From Rusavskia elegans (lineage: Eukaryota; Ascomycota; Lecanoromycetes; Teloschistales; Teloschistaceae): a stretch of 64,000 bases of DNA. This document shows positions 43,694 through 55,084 of the stretch, piece by piece (position 1 is the first letter of the stretch; each line of letters opens with the position of its first letter). The DNA lies in the NCBI GenBank assembly GCA_011316305.1, contig SAUG01000018.1, positions 124,001 through 188,000 of the forward strand. Reading direction: 5' to 3'. Made by a program: the position numbers and the translations under genes. The notes under the pieces are model-generated. The model saw nothing but the letters and a program-made list of their open reading frames with translations. It did not search any database and was not told the origin of the DNA.

Positions 43694-46600
43694 ATGGGTA
43701 AGTTCGGGGAGAAGTGCAAGCAGCTTTTTCAGAGGAAGGAGTCTGTATCCACAGATGATGCAGAGAATACGCAATCTCCGAAATCATGGCGGGCGAGGAA
43801 TGTCTTGAGGAAGATCAGAAGAGTGAGTTGATCCATGCTTACACCTACTACTGGTACTGTGGCTAACGCACATGCAGAACGTCTCTCGGTTCGCCAAGGA
43901 TACCACGGAGACGATCGTAGCTCCAAAGCGCCCAAAGGCATCGATCGAAGTTGCATCGGATGCTGTATTGGAGCCGCTGGAAAAGTCGGTGGAACATTCC
44001 AGTCTGCCAACAAGTATATCGAATTCCCTCATGAGTCCAGAGCAAACACGTTCCCCTGATCAGGGTGTAATGTCTCCCGGAGACTGTTTTCCCCAGCAAA
44101 GAACGAGAGGTCAGGCAGGCCAGTTGCCCGAGCCAGCAGGGATCACCACAGAGAGCGATGTGCCACCGGAGCAGGTGGTCTCTGAGACCAATATTCCTCA
44201 ATCTCGGGAAGAATCATGTCTTGCAGCAGCACCAGTAGTACTGTCCCCACCAGACGCGACGGAGTCACCAAAAACATCGAATGGAGACTCACAAGCACGA
44301 TACACATCTTCGTGCTACAGCACCCCGACACCAAAAAGTCGCTTTCACCATACCCCCGAAACGTCTCGATCGCCGGAGTCCAACTATCTGTGTACACCAC
44401 ATGATCGCAACAGCTACCTCAAGCTGCTAGATGATCCCATCCGGTGCTCGATAACTGCTGAGACGCCAGATCGGCATAACACGTCATGTGCTCCATGTAC
44501 CACCATTAGTGAAGCACTTGGAATCTTTGAGCGCAGTGTTGGCAGCGGTCCTGAAAGTTCAAACGTCTTCCTCAGTCTCGCACAGGTCCTTGCAGAACAT
44601 GCCGAACCTAAGAAGGAAGAAGCAATTGTGCAGGTTGAGGGTGCTGCAGAGAATAACGCCGCGGAGCAACCAGCTCCCGACACTGCCGACAACGACGATG
44701 AACCAGCTGGTGATAAAGCCAGCATCAAGTCCGAACCTCCAAGTGCCTGGGAGCGGGCAATGGAGTCTCAGGAGCAGTCTTTTCAGATCGAAATCGAAGA
44801 CCTGAAAGAAGACCATGCGGCAGAGGTTGGCGAACTCAAGGAGACTATTGCCAAGCTCGAAAAGGAGGCTGAAGCTGCGAAGAAGAGGAAAGCATACGTT
44901 GAGAGGGTCGCCAACAAGAAGATTGCGGACATCTCTAAGGAAAGGGATGCGGATGAGACGTACTACATTGGGCTGCTGGAAGCTGTCGAGTCAGAGAACA
45001 GCGATAAGCTGCGGGGAAAAGATGAGCAGCTACGGAGGAAAATTGATCAGCTACAAGAGAAGGATAAGCAGTTACAAGAGAAGGATGACCAGCTACAGGA
45101 AAAAGACGAGCAGCTGCAGGAAAAGGACGTCAAGATCAAACGCCAGAATGAATGGGCTGTAACCACCAGCGCCTGGAATACGGAACTCAAGTATGAGTTC
45201 GACGATACAAAGCTCAATGTCATCCGCCCACTGCAACAAGAAGTCGCTCGACTGACGGCCCTGGACCTTGAGAATCGACAGAGGATATCATATCAATCGT
45301 CTCAAATCACATTCCTGCGGAACACTCAAGCCCGGGTTCAGAACAGCGAAGCTCAGCTTCTGCCTAAACTCTTGGATGCATGCAAAGAACGCGATCAGTA
45401 TAAGGCCGATCTCGGGGAATACAGTGGCCGTTATAAACAAACACTCCGAGACCTTGCCGCAGCTCAACGCGATATCCACGAGAAGGAACAACGATTGAAG
45501 AATTTCAACTACGAAAACGAAGATCAACCACATCTCACTGAAGCAGCGGGCTTACTCGAGAGGACGAGGGAAGCATATCAAGCTCTCGAACAGAAGGCCA
45601 ATGAATGCTTGGCGAGGGAGCAAAAGGCACGGAAGAACCACGAACAGGATAAGAAAATCTGGAAACTAAAGGACACGCGGAAGCAGAAAATGATCGACAG
45701 TCTTGGAGCAAAGATCGTACTGCTTGAAACCTCGAATGCACGGCTTGTGAACGATCTGGAGCAGCGGGTTGGGCATGATCCTGGCCATAGAGAGGTGGAT
45801 AACCGACTGCCTTTCCTGTATGAGGAATCACGACACACGGTCGGTGAGCTCCAGGTATACGTTTCTCAACAGGAAACCCAGATCGCCGCTCAGGAGAAGG
45901 AGATGCATCAACATAAGATGACCATCTCCCTCCACACTCGGATACTTGAAGATAAAGACATCGAAGTGCAAAGCCTCCGGGAAGAAAAAATCAACGCCGA
46001 GCGCCAGATCGAGGAAATCCAAACCAAGGCCGACGAGCGAGAAATCGTTTCCGCAAACGAACTGGGCAAAGCAGCCGATGAAATCGAATGGTACCAAACC
46101 CAACTTCGGAAATACCAGAGTCAGATTCAGGGTATGACTGAGCGCGGTGTCCCAGCAGCGTTGATTGAAATCCACCAAGCGGAGATTCAGGAGCTACAGC
46201 AGTACATCGCCGACTTGGAGAAGGAAGTTTGGAGTCATCGAGCGCAGCAGCAAGAACAGAATATCAAAGATTGGCATGATGCTAATGCAGCGGCTGGCAG
46301 CGAACGAGCGAGCCAAATCCTGCGATTGAATTGGGAGAATGCGAATGAGGAGGTTAGGAAATTGACGCAAGAAGTTGCGGTGTTGCGTCAGGGGGGCGAT
46401 CCGCGGCAATTCGAGATTGCGGAACAGATGGCAACAGCGCGCGAGGAGTGTGAGCAACTTCAAGAGAGATTGGAAGTGAGCGAGCAGAAGACGGAGAGTG
46501 TGGTGGCAGATGTGTTGGTGCTGGGAGATCTTGCGGGCAAGATGTGGAAGAGCCTGCAGATGACTTGGGCTCGGGATGGGGAAGCTGAGTTGTTGGAGAC

Positions 46601-47591
46601 GCTGGGGCCCGTGGCGGAGGAGATTAATGGGGTGATGGGAAAGTATTGTGATGGCGAGGTCGAAGGCGATGCAAACACCGAAGGTGAGGAGGCGGACGTT
46701 GAAGATGACCCAGAGCTCGACGACTATGTTGAAGAAGCGGAAGGGTTGGTTCGGGAATCCGAAGGGAACACCACCACCACTCCAGCTCAGGATGGAGATG
46801 CCTTTCACATTCCATCGTCAGCATTCCGAGATTCATGGGCCTCTGCTGTCACCAATCATTTTGAGAGCGCACCCAAACATGATCGACTGGATGGAAATCA
46901 CCATATTTCGGCCTGTTCGTCTTACCGACCTGGACATACCTTCGCCGTGCCAGCGTCCTCCACCAACTCCTCCTCCTCCTCATCCTCTGATGTCCTAGAT
47001 TCAGAAGACGCACACGACCAGGAACACAGCCCTTCAGACCCCCTGGACTACACCAACTCTCAAGAACCCATCTCCAGCATCAAGACCAACCACAAACCAT
47101 TCGACGTCCTCAATAATTTCAACCACATCGACCTCGAGGCCAGCAATACCCTTACACCAGACTCACCATATCCCGACTCCTTATCCCCAAAGTCTCTAAT
47201 CCCCTACCAACTCACCGAAAAAGTGGAAGTCGAGCTCATCACCCAAGCAGCCTACGACCTTATATTCCCCATCCCTCCTCTTGGGAAGATGCTAGAAGGG
47301 CCAGTAGAATGGGGACACGAAATCCTATATGCTCCGCAAGCAAATCAATATAGGCACAACGGCGACGTTGGTCGGGAAGAGTATGGAGGGAGTGACGGGC
47401 TGGAAGAATATCGAGATGAGGATGGTCAGGAGGAGCAGGAAGGGAAGGCGGAGTACACCGAGGAGGATTTGGATGAGCTGATTGCTGAGTTTGCGGGTGG
47501 GAATGGGGGTTGGGGGTGGGAGGGGGATCTGGCTGTGGAGGTTGAGGATAGGGACGAAGTGGATGAGGAGGGTGGTGGTGTTGCGTTGTGA
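43694..47591 (+). CDS. Large coiled-coil protein of unknown function
   Basis: Two exons, 43694-43822 and 43878-47591, give 1280 residues (MGKFGEKCKQLFQRKES at the start). Residues ~60-320 are Ser/Pro/Glu-rich and disordered. A long coiled coil spans ~320-950, with a run of DEQLQEKDKQ-type heptad repeats near 419-465. From ~990 the tail is acidic with a Ser run and ends in Glu/Gly-rich sequence. Such proteins act as scaffolds or tethers (spindle pole, septum, Golgi or cell tips), but nothing here assigns a site. No motor, kinase or membrane motif is visible. The ATG at 43694 is followed by GTAAGT at 43698, so an alternative 5' splicing pattern is conceivable. Confidence 0.75.
45005..45140 (+). 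repeat. In-frame QLQEKD heptad repeat
   Basis: Seven-codon units of the type (D/K)-x-Q-L-Q-E-K repeat about six times within the coiled-coil gene. DNA units differ at several bases, so the repeat is old and maintained at protein level. Confidence 0.75.
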
Positions 47592-48185
47592 GTTTTGTTC
47601 TGCGAGTCGTTGTGCGAGAGTCTATACTGAGATTGCTTTCAAGCTTAGTCTACTACTGTGCTACAGAAAAATTTTGAGAACTTCTTAATCCACTCCGTTA
47701 TCAGGGTTTATCGTTTTGATATCGAATTCGCCAATAAAATTGGCCAGTAGCAGATGAAGATCATTGGTCAGCACCAATAGTAAGTCCAGATACTTTATTT
47801 CTTTTTGGGTTCAACTCCTAGCGGCGTTGATACAGTGGTCTTATGGTTTTGTTCACTCCAGTGGGCTAAGCCCGAGCAGATAGAAGAGTACCATGGATTG
47901 GATTCCCTGATTCCATACCACAAATCCGGCGACTTTGAGCACTTTTACCAGACCACGATCCATACAAAGTGTAACGAGCCAGGTAAGTTATCCACTTCTC
48001 TTTCTTCCTCTCCCCAGAGTCTTTCTCAGAGTATCGTCGTCTCGTCTCTCTCGGCTGTATTTCACCCATTATTTCTTCCTCTTTGCACAAGGGCAGCAAG
48101 CCCAGAAATCTATACATCGAGGAAATCTATACAGCTTCTTCAAACTTGGTGCTCTTGATTGCAGCCGAATACGACAGAAAGAAAG
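47592..48185. other. Leader region of a secreted protein gene, with possible spliced exon
   Basis: A strong GTAAGT donor at 47982 follows a stretch (47865-47981) open in one frame (WAKPEQIEEYHGL...CNEPG). It may be a 5' UTR exon of the secreted protein starting at 48186 or a small separate exon. No partner could be joined in frame with confidence. Confidence 0.35.
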
Positions 48186-48989
48186 ATGCATATCCCACCG
48201 ACATCCGTTTTGATCGCTGCCGCGATTTCCCTTCTCCTCAAGGGAGCAAGAGCAAGACCTGCACCTCTTGACTCGACTCTGCAGAGAATCGAATCATCAT
48301 CGCCCTCTCTATCAGGCCAAGATGCACCTGCCATCCACCGGACCACAGAAAACCACCCCACAGTCCCCAAAATCCCCCACAACGACCGCCACCTCGTCAA
48401 TCCCGCTTCCCCTATTCACCTTCCGCCTCCCACCGCCAACGATCTCATAGACATCAACAAGAGAGCCCCCCAATCCACCACCTCCCTCCCCCCTTACCCA
48501 ATGCACACCGATCCCGCCGACACCTTCCGCCGCCCCCCAATCGACATCTGGTTCCCTCACCACCCGGACCGCCGCTACGCGCCCGACTTCGACCCCCGCG
48601 CCTGCCAACGCCACACCGACGGCGGCGACTGGCCCGGCGACTACTGGGGCCACAACCGCCGCCCACACTGGTACCCCACCGTCGGCCAATTCGTCTGGAG
48701 CTCCGAAGACTGCGCCAAGTATTTCAACATGGTGGGCAACGGGTGGTATGATGGGGGATCTATTGGTGGGAAAGAGGGGAAGGAGGAGGTGGGGCGGGAT
48801 TGGGTGCGTCCGGATAGTTGGGATTATCAGATTGGGTGGGGCGATTATAAGGAGACGGATAAGGATAAGGATTACAAGGCTTGGGTGGAGAGTCAGAGGG
48901 AGTGGAGGGAGGGGGAGCCGGGGCTTAGGGATGAGAATGGGGGGTTTGTTATTGGGGAGGGGGGAGAGGGGGGGGAGAAAGAGTGGTGA
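48186..48989 (+). CDS. Predicted secreted protein, Trp/His/Asp-rich
   Basis: A 267-residue single exon. The start MHIPPTSVLIAAAISLLL begins a signal peptide with a probable cut after GARA (about 23). The mature part is Pro/His-rich to about residue 115, then rich in aromatic residues (DIWFPHHPDRRYAPDF, GDWPGDYWGHNRRPHWYP, GQFVWSSEDCAKYF). Two Cys (RACQRH and EDCAKY) could pair. A dibasic KR at about 95 could be a Kex2 site. The tail is Gly/Glu/Lys-rich. I do not recognise the family. The DNA flips sharply from C-rich to G-rich near 48725. Confidence 0.65.
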   Translation: MHIPPTSVLIAAAISLLLKGARARPAPLDSTLQRIESSSPSLSGQDAPAIHRTTENHPTVPKIPHNDRHLVNPASPIHLPPPTANDLIDINKRAPQSTTSLPPYPMHTDPADTFRRPPIDIWFPHHPDRRYAPDFDPRACQRHTDGGDWPGDYWGHNRRPHWYPTVGQFVWSSEDCAKYFNMVGNGWYDGGSIGGKEGKEEVGRDWVRPDSWDYQIGWGDYKETDKDKDYKAWVESQREWREGEPGLRDENGGFVIGEGGEGGEKEW

Positions 48990-50191
48990 TGTTTTGAGGG
49001 GAGGAGAAGGGGTGGTCGTGGGGATAGGGGGCAGGGTGTGATGGGTATATTTTGTTAGATCATAGTTGGGTTGATTTCTGTGGTGATTGTGGGTGGCTAT
49101 CTGTCTGGGGGAGGAGTCGAGGCTGGATTTACGGCACTGGAAAGAACTCGGAGGTATCTAGTCGATAAACGATTGTATATTAGATTACTCTATATACATC
49201 AGTGTTATCAAGTTGACGTCTATGCCCTCCAGGGCAATAAACAACCCAAAGACATCTCTATGATCCGAAAACTCAAAAATATTAGCCCATACCCCTTCTT
49301 TCCATCCATTTCAATGACCCTAGAAGACGTTCTTGAAGAAACTAGCTATGTCGTATTACACCCAGACTACACAACTCCATGCCACCAACAGCAACCTGAA
49401 TCGAACCTCCTAAGAAAATAAAAAAAATACATCAATACTAGACAACCCATCCTGCTGCTCCCTACGCCATCCTTCCGTACCAAGAATTTCACTGCATCTC
49501 AACTAACATTCTCAGTTCCTTCCACGCCAGCGGTTTCGAACGTGGGTTAGTTACTCTGCGCGGAAACGCAAAATCCATTACTACGCAACATGGGATCCAG
49601 TATATGACATTCAACCGCACGACAGAATCGATATGATCGTTCAAATGAGGCGAGGCGTGAAAAAGGTCGGGGGGAGTTGGATATTGGGTTGGGTAACAGC
49701 ATAAGAGTCTGGGCGAAGGAGGTGGATGAGGTAAGCGTGGAGTGGTCGTTGAGAGGCTTTGGGATATGTGAGGTGGTGTTGTAGGTTAGGATCTGGGGGA
49801 GAGATGGGCTAGGAGATGGGGAACAGGGGGAGGAGGAATCTTTCGATATTGTGGGCGTGGATTATGGGAGGAGCTTGTGTGGTCGGTGGAGGGGATTAGA
49901 TTGTATAGATGGTGGGTTTGCATGTATGTGACGATCTGGCTCCTGGAAACGCCACGGGGTAGGTATAATGACAATTTACGTATACCGACGTTGGGAAATA
50001 CCTCATATCTATGGTACCGATCTCGTATTGCAATTTGGGGACATCGGTATCAAGAACTATTTACCCCAACACCCATGTCCCAACACCAACACCAACACCG
50101 ACACCAACAAATCAAAACAACCCAAGTCAAAGAAAAAAAGACCATCTGCCCCAATACCACCATAAACCACCACCCCTCTCCACACTATACC
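48990..50191. other. 1.2-kb intergenic region
   Basis: Between convergent secreted-protein genes. Short frames (49071-49421, 49877-50350) show no motif. The CAACAC-type repeat at about 50085-50112 is a simple repeat. Nothing else seen. Confidence 0.4.
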
Positions 50192-51151
50192 TCAAGCCAC
50201 CCCCTCAACCGGCGGATCATGCATCGGATTCACTGGCAGACCCACCGCCCCATGCGGGAAGTCCACAGGGCGTGTAAGCAACTCGCCTTTTGGCGGAGAC
50301 ACAGGGCCATAAGGCCTAACCGGCTCCCCCAACCCAAAAGGGGAAAGTAGGCGGGCTCGTAAAGGAGGGTGGCGAGGCTTGCAGGCTTTCCACCACGGGC
50401 AGCCGTTGATGTCGGGGGGGCTGTGGCCTGGCTGGCGTTTTGGGAGAGAGGCGGGGGGGCACCAGAACCATTTGAAGTAGCATTGCGGCCTTGGCTTGGG
50501 GCTGTAAACGGTGTGGTATGGGGCGGGCTTGTCGTCTTCGTTACTGTTGGCGGCGACAGAGTCGTTCTCAAGATCGCGCTTGGTTTTGGGCGGCGAGTCC
50601 AGTCCTGGGCCGGTGGCTAGGGGATAGGATGCGGAGGCTGGGAGGTTGTCGTATAGTCGGGGCACGCTGCCGCCGTAGTTGCCCATGTTCCAGGGATTTG
50701 TTTTCCCGCCGTTCCACGAGGGGCGGGACAGAGCGTTTTTGCCGATGGTGGGGGGACCGCGTTTGCTGGACATGGAGGGGGGAGCGTTGTCGGGGGTTGA
50801 GGGGGGGTAGGTGGAGACGAGGGGGATATGCGGTTCGAGGATTGGGTTGATGGTACGCTTTGTGGGGGGACCGCCTTTGCCGGACATGGACGGGGGAGCG
50901 TTGTCGGGGGTTGAGGGGGGGTACTTGGAGACGAGGGGGATGTGCGGTTCGAGGATTGGGTTGATGGTGCGCTTTGAGCGTGGGGGGAAGTCGTGGTTGT
51001 GTTCGGCGATGGTGTACCCAACGCTTGTTACGGGCTTCGGTTCGATGCCGTAGGGGACGAGATCGGGAGACGGGAGGGGGAGTGCGGTGATGGTGGGGAT
51101 GAGGGTGGTGAGGAGGAGAGCGAGGCCGGTGGTGATTGACGACGTAAACAT
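50192..51151 (-). CDS. Secreted precursor with Kex2 sites and 38-residue repeats
   Basis: A 319-residue single exon with a signal peptide (MFTSSITTGLALLLTTLI, probable cut after ITA at 23). Dibasic KR sites occur at 60-61, 98-99, 130-131, 191-192 and 238-239. Between the first three lie two near-identical 38-residue units (KRTINPILEPHIPLVS then YPPSTPDNAPPSMS). Later segments carry Cys-bounded aromatic loops CYFKWFWC (224-231) and CPWWKAC (251-257) on either side of the last KR. This layout is that of Kex2-processed repeat proteins, a class that includes pheromones, repellent peptides and RiPP precursors. No UstYa/DUF3328 or other RiPP enzyme is seen in the window. Function is unknown; Kex2 cleavage is inferred. 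Confidence 0.7.
   Translation of the reverse strand: MFTSSITTGLALLLTTLIPTITALPLPSPDLVPYGIEPKPVTSVGYTIAEHNHDFPPRSKRTINPILEPHIPLVSKYPPSTPDNAPPSMSGKGGPPTKRTINPILEPHIPLVSTYPPSTPDNAPPSMSSKRGPPTIGKNALSRPSWNGGKTNPWNMGNYGGSVPRLYDNLPASASYPLATGPGLDSPPKTKRDLENDSVAANSNEDDKPAPYHTVYSPKPRPQCYFKWFWCPPASLPKRQPGHSPPDINGCPWWKACKPRHPPLRARLLSPFGLGEPVRPYGPVSPPKGELLTRPVDFPHGAVGLPVNPMHDPPVEGVA
50768..50974 (-). repeat. 114-bp tandem repeat in the Kex2 precursor
   Basis: Two head-to-tail copies, about 50974-50861 and 50860-50768 (second incomplete), almost identical in DNA as well as protein. This suggests a recent duplication or gene conversion. Confidence 0.85.
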
Positions 51152-52056
51152 TCTTGTTGATTGGGTATATGAATAAGGGAGAAGGGTAAGATGAGAGATG
51201 TCTCTATGAGATGTTGCTCATAGATATGCTTGAGAGCAATGGAAGGGGAGTGACAGAGTAGAAGTGACTTTTGTGGGGGCTGGGGGGAGGAAAGTGAATT
51301 TATATATTGGTTGGGGGAAGGGACCTTTCCATTCCGGGAAAATTGAAAGGCTAGCTTGGACCAAGTTTGAAAATTGAGCAAGAAAAGAATGGAGAGATAA
51401 GCCAGCAGCCGGTGAGAGGACTTACCAGTGGCTGAAATGACCACATGAGTGGAGATGATTGCCTATGATTGGAAATTCAGACAGCTAGCATGAAGGGAAT
51501 CTGGCTCGAGTGGAGAGGCGAATGGGTCAGAAGTTTGGTCAAGCTTGGGGATCGAACCGGAGGAAATGTGATACCTTACGAGAAAGTTTACCATTGGTAC
51601 AAAGACTGCGTGGCAGGTCTTGACGTCTGATTGGAACCCATAAATTTGAAGGTTGTGACAGATGGGCGGATTAGTTTATCACGAACTTATTCTTTGAGTC
51701 CGTTGGTGGCTCGGTGTATAAGGATGCTAGTGTGGGTGGTGATTAGAGACCTGCAAGATGTACGTGGCGTAAATTGTTAGTGAAGACTTGAACCTTTCGA
51801 CATGGAAAATGTACTCCATCTTGCAACATTAGGACTCGATTCGTACCTTGATCGGCCTACTCCTATACCTGGTCCGATCGCAGAATCTTGCAGCAAGCAT
51901 AATGTGCAATCTGGAAGACGACCTCGCCAACAGAAAAGAAACATCAAGATACGCCGAACAGACGAACAGAACTGTCACCACTATTCTACTAGACTTCAAG
52001 GTATTCCCCCATGACATGCAATCCTACAACGTATCTTCCATCCAAGACCCTATACC
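51152..52056. other. Intergenic between two secreted-protein genes
   Basis: 905 bp containing the promoter of the repeat precursor and the 3' flank of the next gene. Minor frames on both strands lack motifs. Confidence 0.4.
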
Positions 52057-52557
52057 TTAATCATAAGGCTTATTGCATGTCTCACTAGCACTCCTCGTCA
52101 CGAAATCGACATAGAGAGTAGGCTGTCCCTTTTCCTGCGCATACCCACCCATGCACATAGGTTCCTTCGTGTCACAGCACTTGTCCATAATCTTATGGAG
52201 TGCTGACGCTACCACTCCGTTCATCACAGACGTGTTTTCCTTATCGAATGCGTTGTAGGCGCAGACTTTGAGTCGACCGTGAACCCCATTGATGAAGCGG
52301 CCGTGGGGGATGAAGAGTAGTTTGTCAAAGTCGTTGGTTTCGAGTTGTGTGGCGTAGGATTGGAGATCCACAATGGGGAAGAGACTGCCTTCTGTGAAAC
52401 ATTGGGTTTGTTTTTTGATGGCACGGGCTTCGAGGGTTGATTTGGTTGAGTTGGTGGTGGAGATGATTACGGATTCATTCGTTGGGAGGGCTGCGACGGG
52501 GTTGATGAGAAGAAGGGATGCAAGGGAGATGAGGATGGGCGTTGATAGAAGACGCAT
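52057..52557 (-). CDS. Small secreted cysteine-containing protein
   Basis: A 166-residue single exon. The signal peptide MRLLSTPILISLASLLLINPVAA is followed by a short Ser/Thr/Asn-rich propeptide-like stretch with NES and NST sequons. The mature domain has six Cys (53, 99, 127, 128, 135, 161), including a CC-x6-C cluster (CCDTKEPMC), compatible with three disulphides. Size, signal and Cys content are effector-like, as in many fungal small secreted proteins. I do not recognise the family. It is the third predicted secreted protein within 4.4 kb. Confidence 0.65.
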   Translation of the reverse strand: MRLLSTPILISLASLLLINPVAALPTNESVIISTTNSTKSTLEARAIKKQTQCFTEGSLFPIVDLQSYATQLETNDFDKLLFIPHGRFINGVHGRLKVCAYNAFDKENTSVMNGVVASALHKIMDKCCDTKEPMCMGGYAQEKGQPTLYVDFVTRSASETCNKPYD

Positions 52558-55084
52558 TTTGAGGGACGGAGTTGAGATGGAGTTGGGGAGGAAGAGACGG
52601 AAGACCGAAGATGGTGAGAGTGGTAACTTGACAAGCAGAATCAGATCATAACGGGAGGTGGAAAATCAAACTTATTGTAGCTGTTCGATGACACATACAG
52701 GAATGGAGTTTGGTAGCTGTAAAGGAAAGCCGGTACACACGCGCAAGCTAGAGGCAGGCGAGCCAGGGGACTTTGGGGCTAGATCTGGGAATGTGAGCTG
52801 TTTTACCGTTGCTTATCGCATAAGGATTATTAATGGTGATTGCCTGAGAGATTGAAGGGCCCTTACTTACTTTGGTAAGCTCGAGTTGAAGAGAACACGG
52901 CCATGAAGGTGCCCTACATTGCCAGAAGTAAAGTGTCACAATGTACAGGTGGTCTCTTCCCAAGAGGTATGCTGGCTTGAAGCATGACCACAACCGGTAA
53001 GAATGAAAGGTATGTAATGAAGCCGGTTTTGAAGCCATAGCCTGTTTGGAAGATGACTCCATCGTTTGAGAGTGACACGAAAGTATGCATGGTTCCTTAC
53101 AATCGCGGAAAAAAAGATCGAAATACCTGCCGAGGTTCTAAGTCCTCTTTGAACATAGCATACTAGGCCGGTTGGGTGCCGTTACAGTACCATCTTGAAT
53201 GGCTCCTCACATATCCGACAGTAGTCGTGCCTTCAGATCTTGTCGATGATGGAAATTGAAAGCTGCGTTGCGCTACCAAAGGCATTCCTCACCCTTGTGT
53301 CTGACCTCAACACCAACCTTCAGTCCCGTGTCTCGGAGGCCCTGTTGCCGCCCACCTGTGCACGGTCTCGTAACGCAGACCTTAACGAGGGAACCTGATG
53401 ATTGTAAGAAAGGGTAATGGGAGACTTTGAAACAGTCTCCAGACCGACATCACCATCCCGGAAGGTAACCCTTACGCGCTGTGTGAAGATTGGGTCGAGT
53501 AGGTCGAGCAGCATCTATCTTTCCAAATGGAGACGCCCACTCAGCAAGCCAGGTACGAAACTATCGCCGGGGAAAACATGACTGCTGTGGTCGATAACTA
53601 GCAAAGTTGGTACCCCTGCGAGTTTCAGAATCAAGACATCACATGTGATGTATGGAAGGATCTGGCCAGCGCTGCAAGAGGATTGCGGCTCGGACGATAA
53701 GAGCTGCTTAAATCCTGCAAGCACGGCTGAGGTACGATTTCCGATGATAAGAGACAAGCTGCGGCCTCGGTCTAATACTTCGACCAATAATGGCGGTAAG
53801 GTTGATGTGAGAAACGCAGAAGCAGCTGGAAGCAGCGAAGTGTATATCCTACAATAAAGGGGTTCAAAGCACCCAGGCATTAGATTGCTGCGTCGGAGAT
53901 ACTGCATAGGGCCCGAATGCTCAATAAAAGGCCAGATTTGACGATGTCAATTGCCTTGATTGGAATAAGATGGACCGGGACCATGTCATGATAGGGGATG
54001 CAGTTCCTGGACCTTCTGCTGCTATCTCAAGCGTCTAGGAGTTGTAAAAGCAGCTCGTAGCCTATATCCTACCGGTATTAAATAGCAGTCGTGCTACCAG
54101 TGCATGATACGTGGGCAGAGAAGAAGGCTAGCCATCCAGACGAGTATAGAAGGGCCGGTCCACAAATTAGTGGGAAGACTCGAGGCTTGGGAAGATGAGC
54201 GAGGATACTAAAGAATATGCCATTGATTTTCTCTGGAAAATGCATTCGGCGATTGGGTGTAAATCCGAAACTCCAATTGGACAGTGTAGCTTCACTCTGG
54301 AGCACTGTTTGTAAGTATGTCGTGTAACTTGGGTAGCAGTGCAAACGACCGGGTTGCACCGGTATTGCTTATGGATCCGAGAGTTCTTAGCCAACTAAGT
54401 CCACGGTGTACCACAGCAGAAGAGTAAGCCCAGCTATCTCGGACATTCATGCAGCCTGTCAAGCCTGCATTCAAGACTATTCGGGGTACAAAGTAACCCT
54501 GGCACTGCATAGCCAGAGGCAAAAGGAGACAAAATAGACGGGGTAAAATCCAGGGCGAGTCCCAAACAACGGCATGAGTGCTGAGGTACCTGCCATTGAC
54601 GGTCAAGGCCCGGCGAAAAGCTCGCTGCCCAAGAAATGGCGCTACGTGGCGACATCTCGATTGATATTCAAGCAGTCTTCGTCGTTGGACATCATCGATT
54701 AAGGGAGGTCGATAAGTGAACGTCGTGGAGTCGAGGTGTCGAGAGGTCGAGGACTCGTGGTCAGGTGGCGAGGCTGAAATTAGCCGGCCACGATGCCAAT
54801 CTTGGCGACCAAACTGTATCAGGGTTAGGCGTTTCCACTGTCTTACTACCTAACTTCCATTACTACTCCCCTGCGCCGATCCTCCTCGTTCCAACACACC
54901 ACCAACAACTCCGCTTACTCGGCGCCAGTCAGACGGTCAGAGTAGCAGCAGCCATCATGTCTGATAACGACAGCCTCGCTGTAACACTTCGCTGCTGGCA
55001 GCATGTGTCTCAAGCATATACTACGCCGGCATCCTTAACATTCACCAGCGCGAATACCAACCCGCTGCTTCAAATCATTCAGTC
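52558..55084. other. 2.5-kb region without a supported gene
   Basis: Several minus-strand frames (53515-53907, 54078-54359, 54292-54606) are 90-130 codons long but lack motifs, conserved splice partners or coding-like composition. It may hold decayed genes, transposon remnants or long regulatory sequence. No inverted repeats comparable to the 18.9-kb MITE were noticed. Confidence 0.4.

Noticed and set aside
46194..46808. 204-codon minus-strand frame
   Set aside because: Antisense shadow of the coiled-coil gene.
53515..53907. 130-codon minus-strand frame
   Set aside because: No recognisable motif, signal or splice partner; kept as part of the gene-free stretch.
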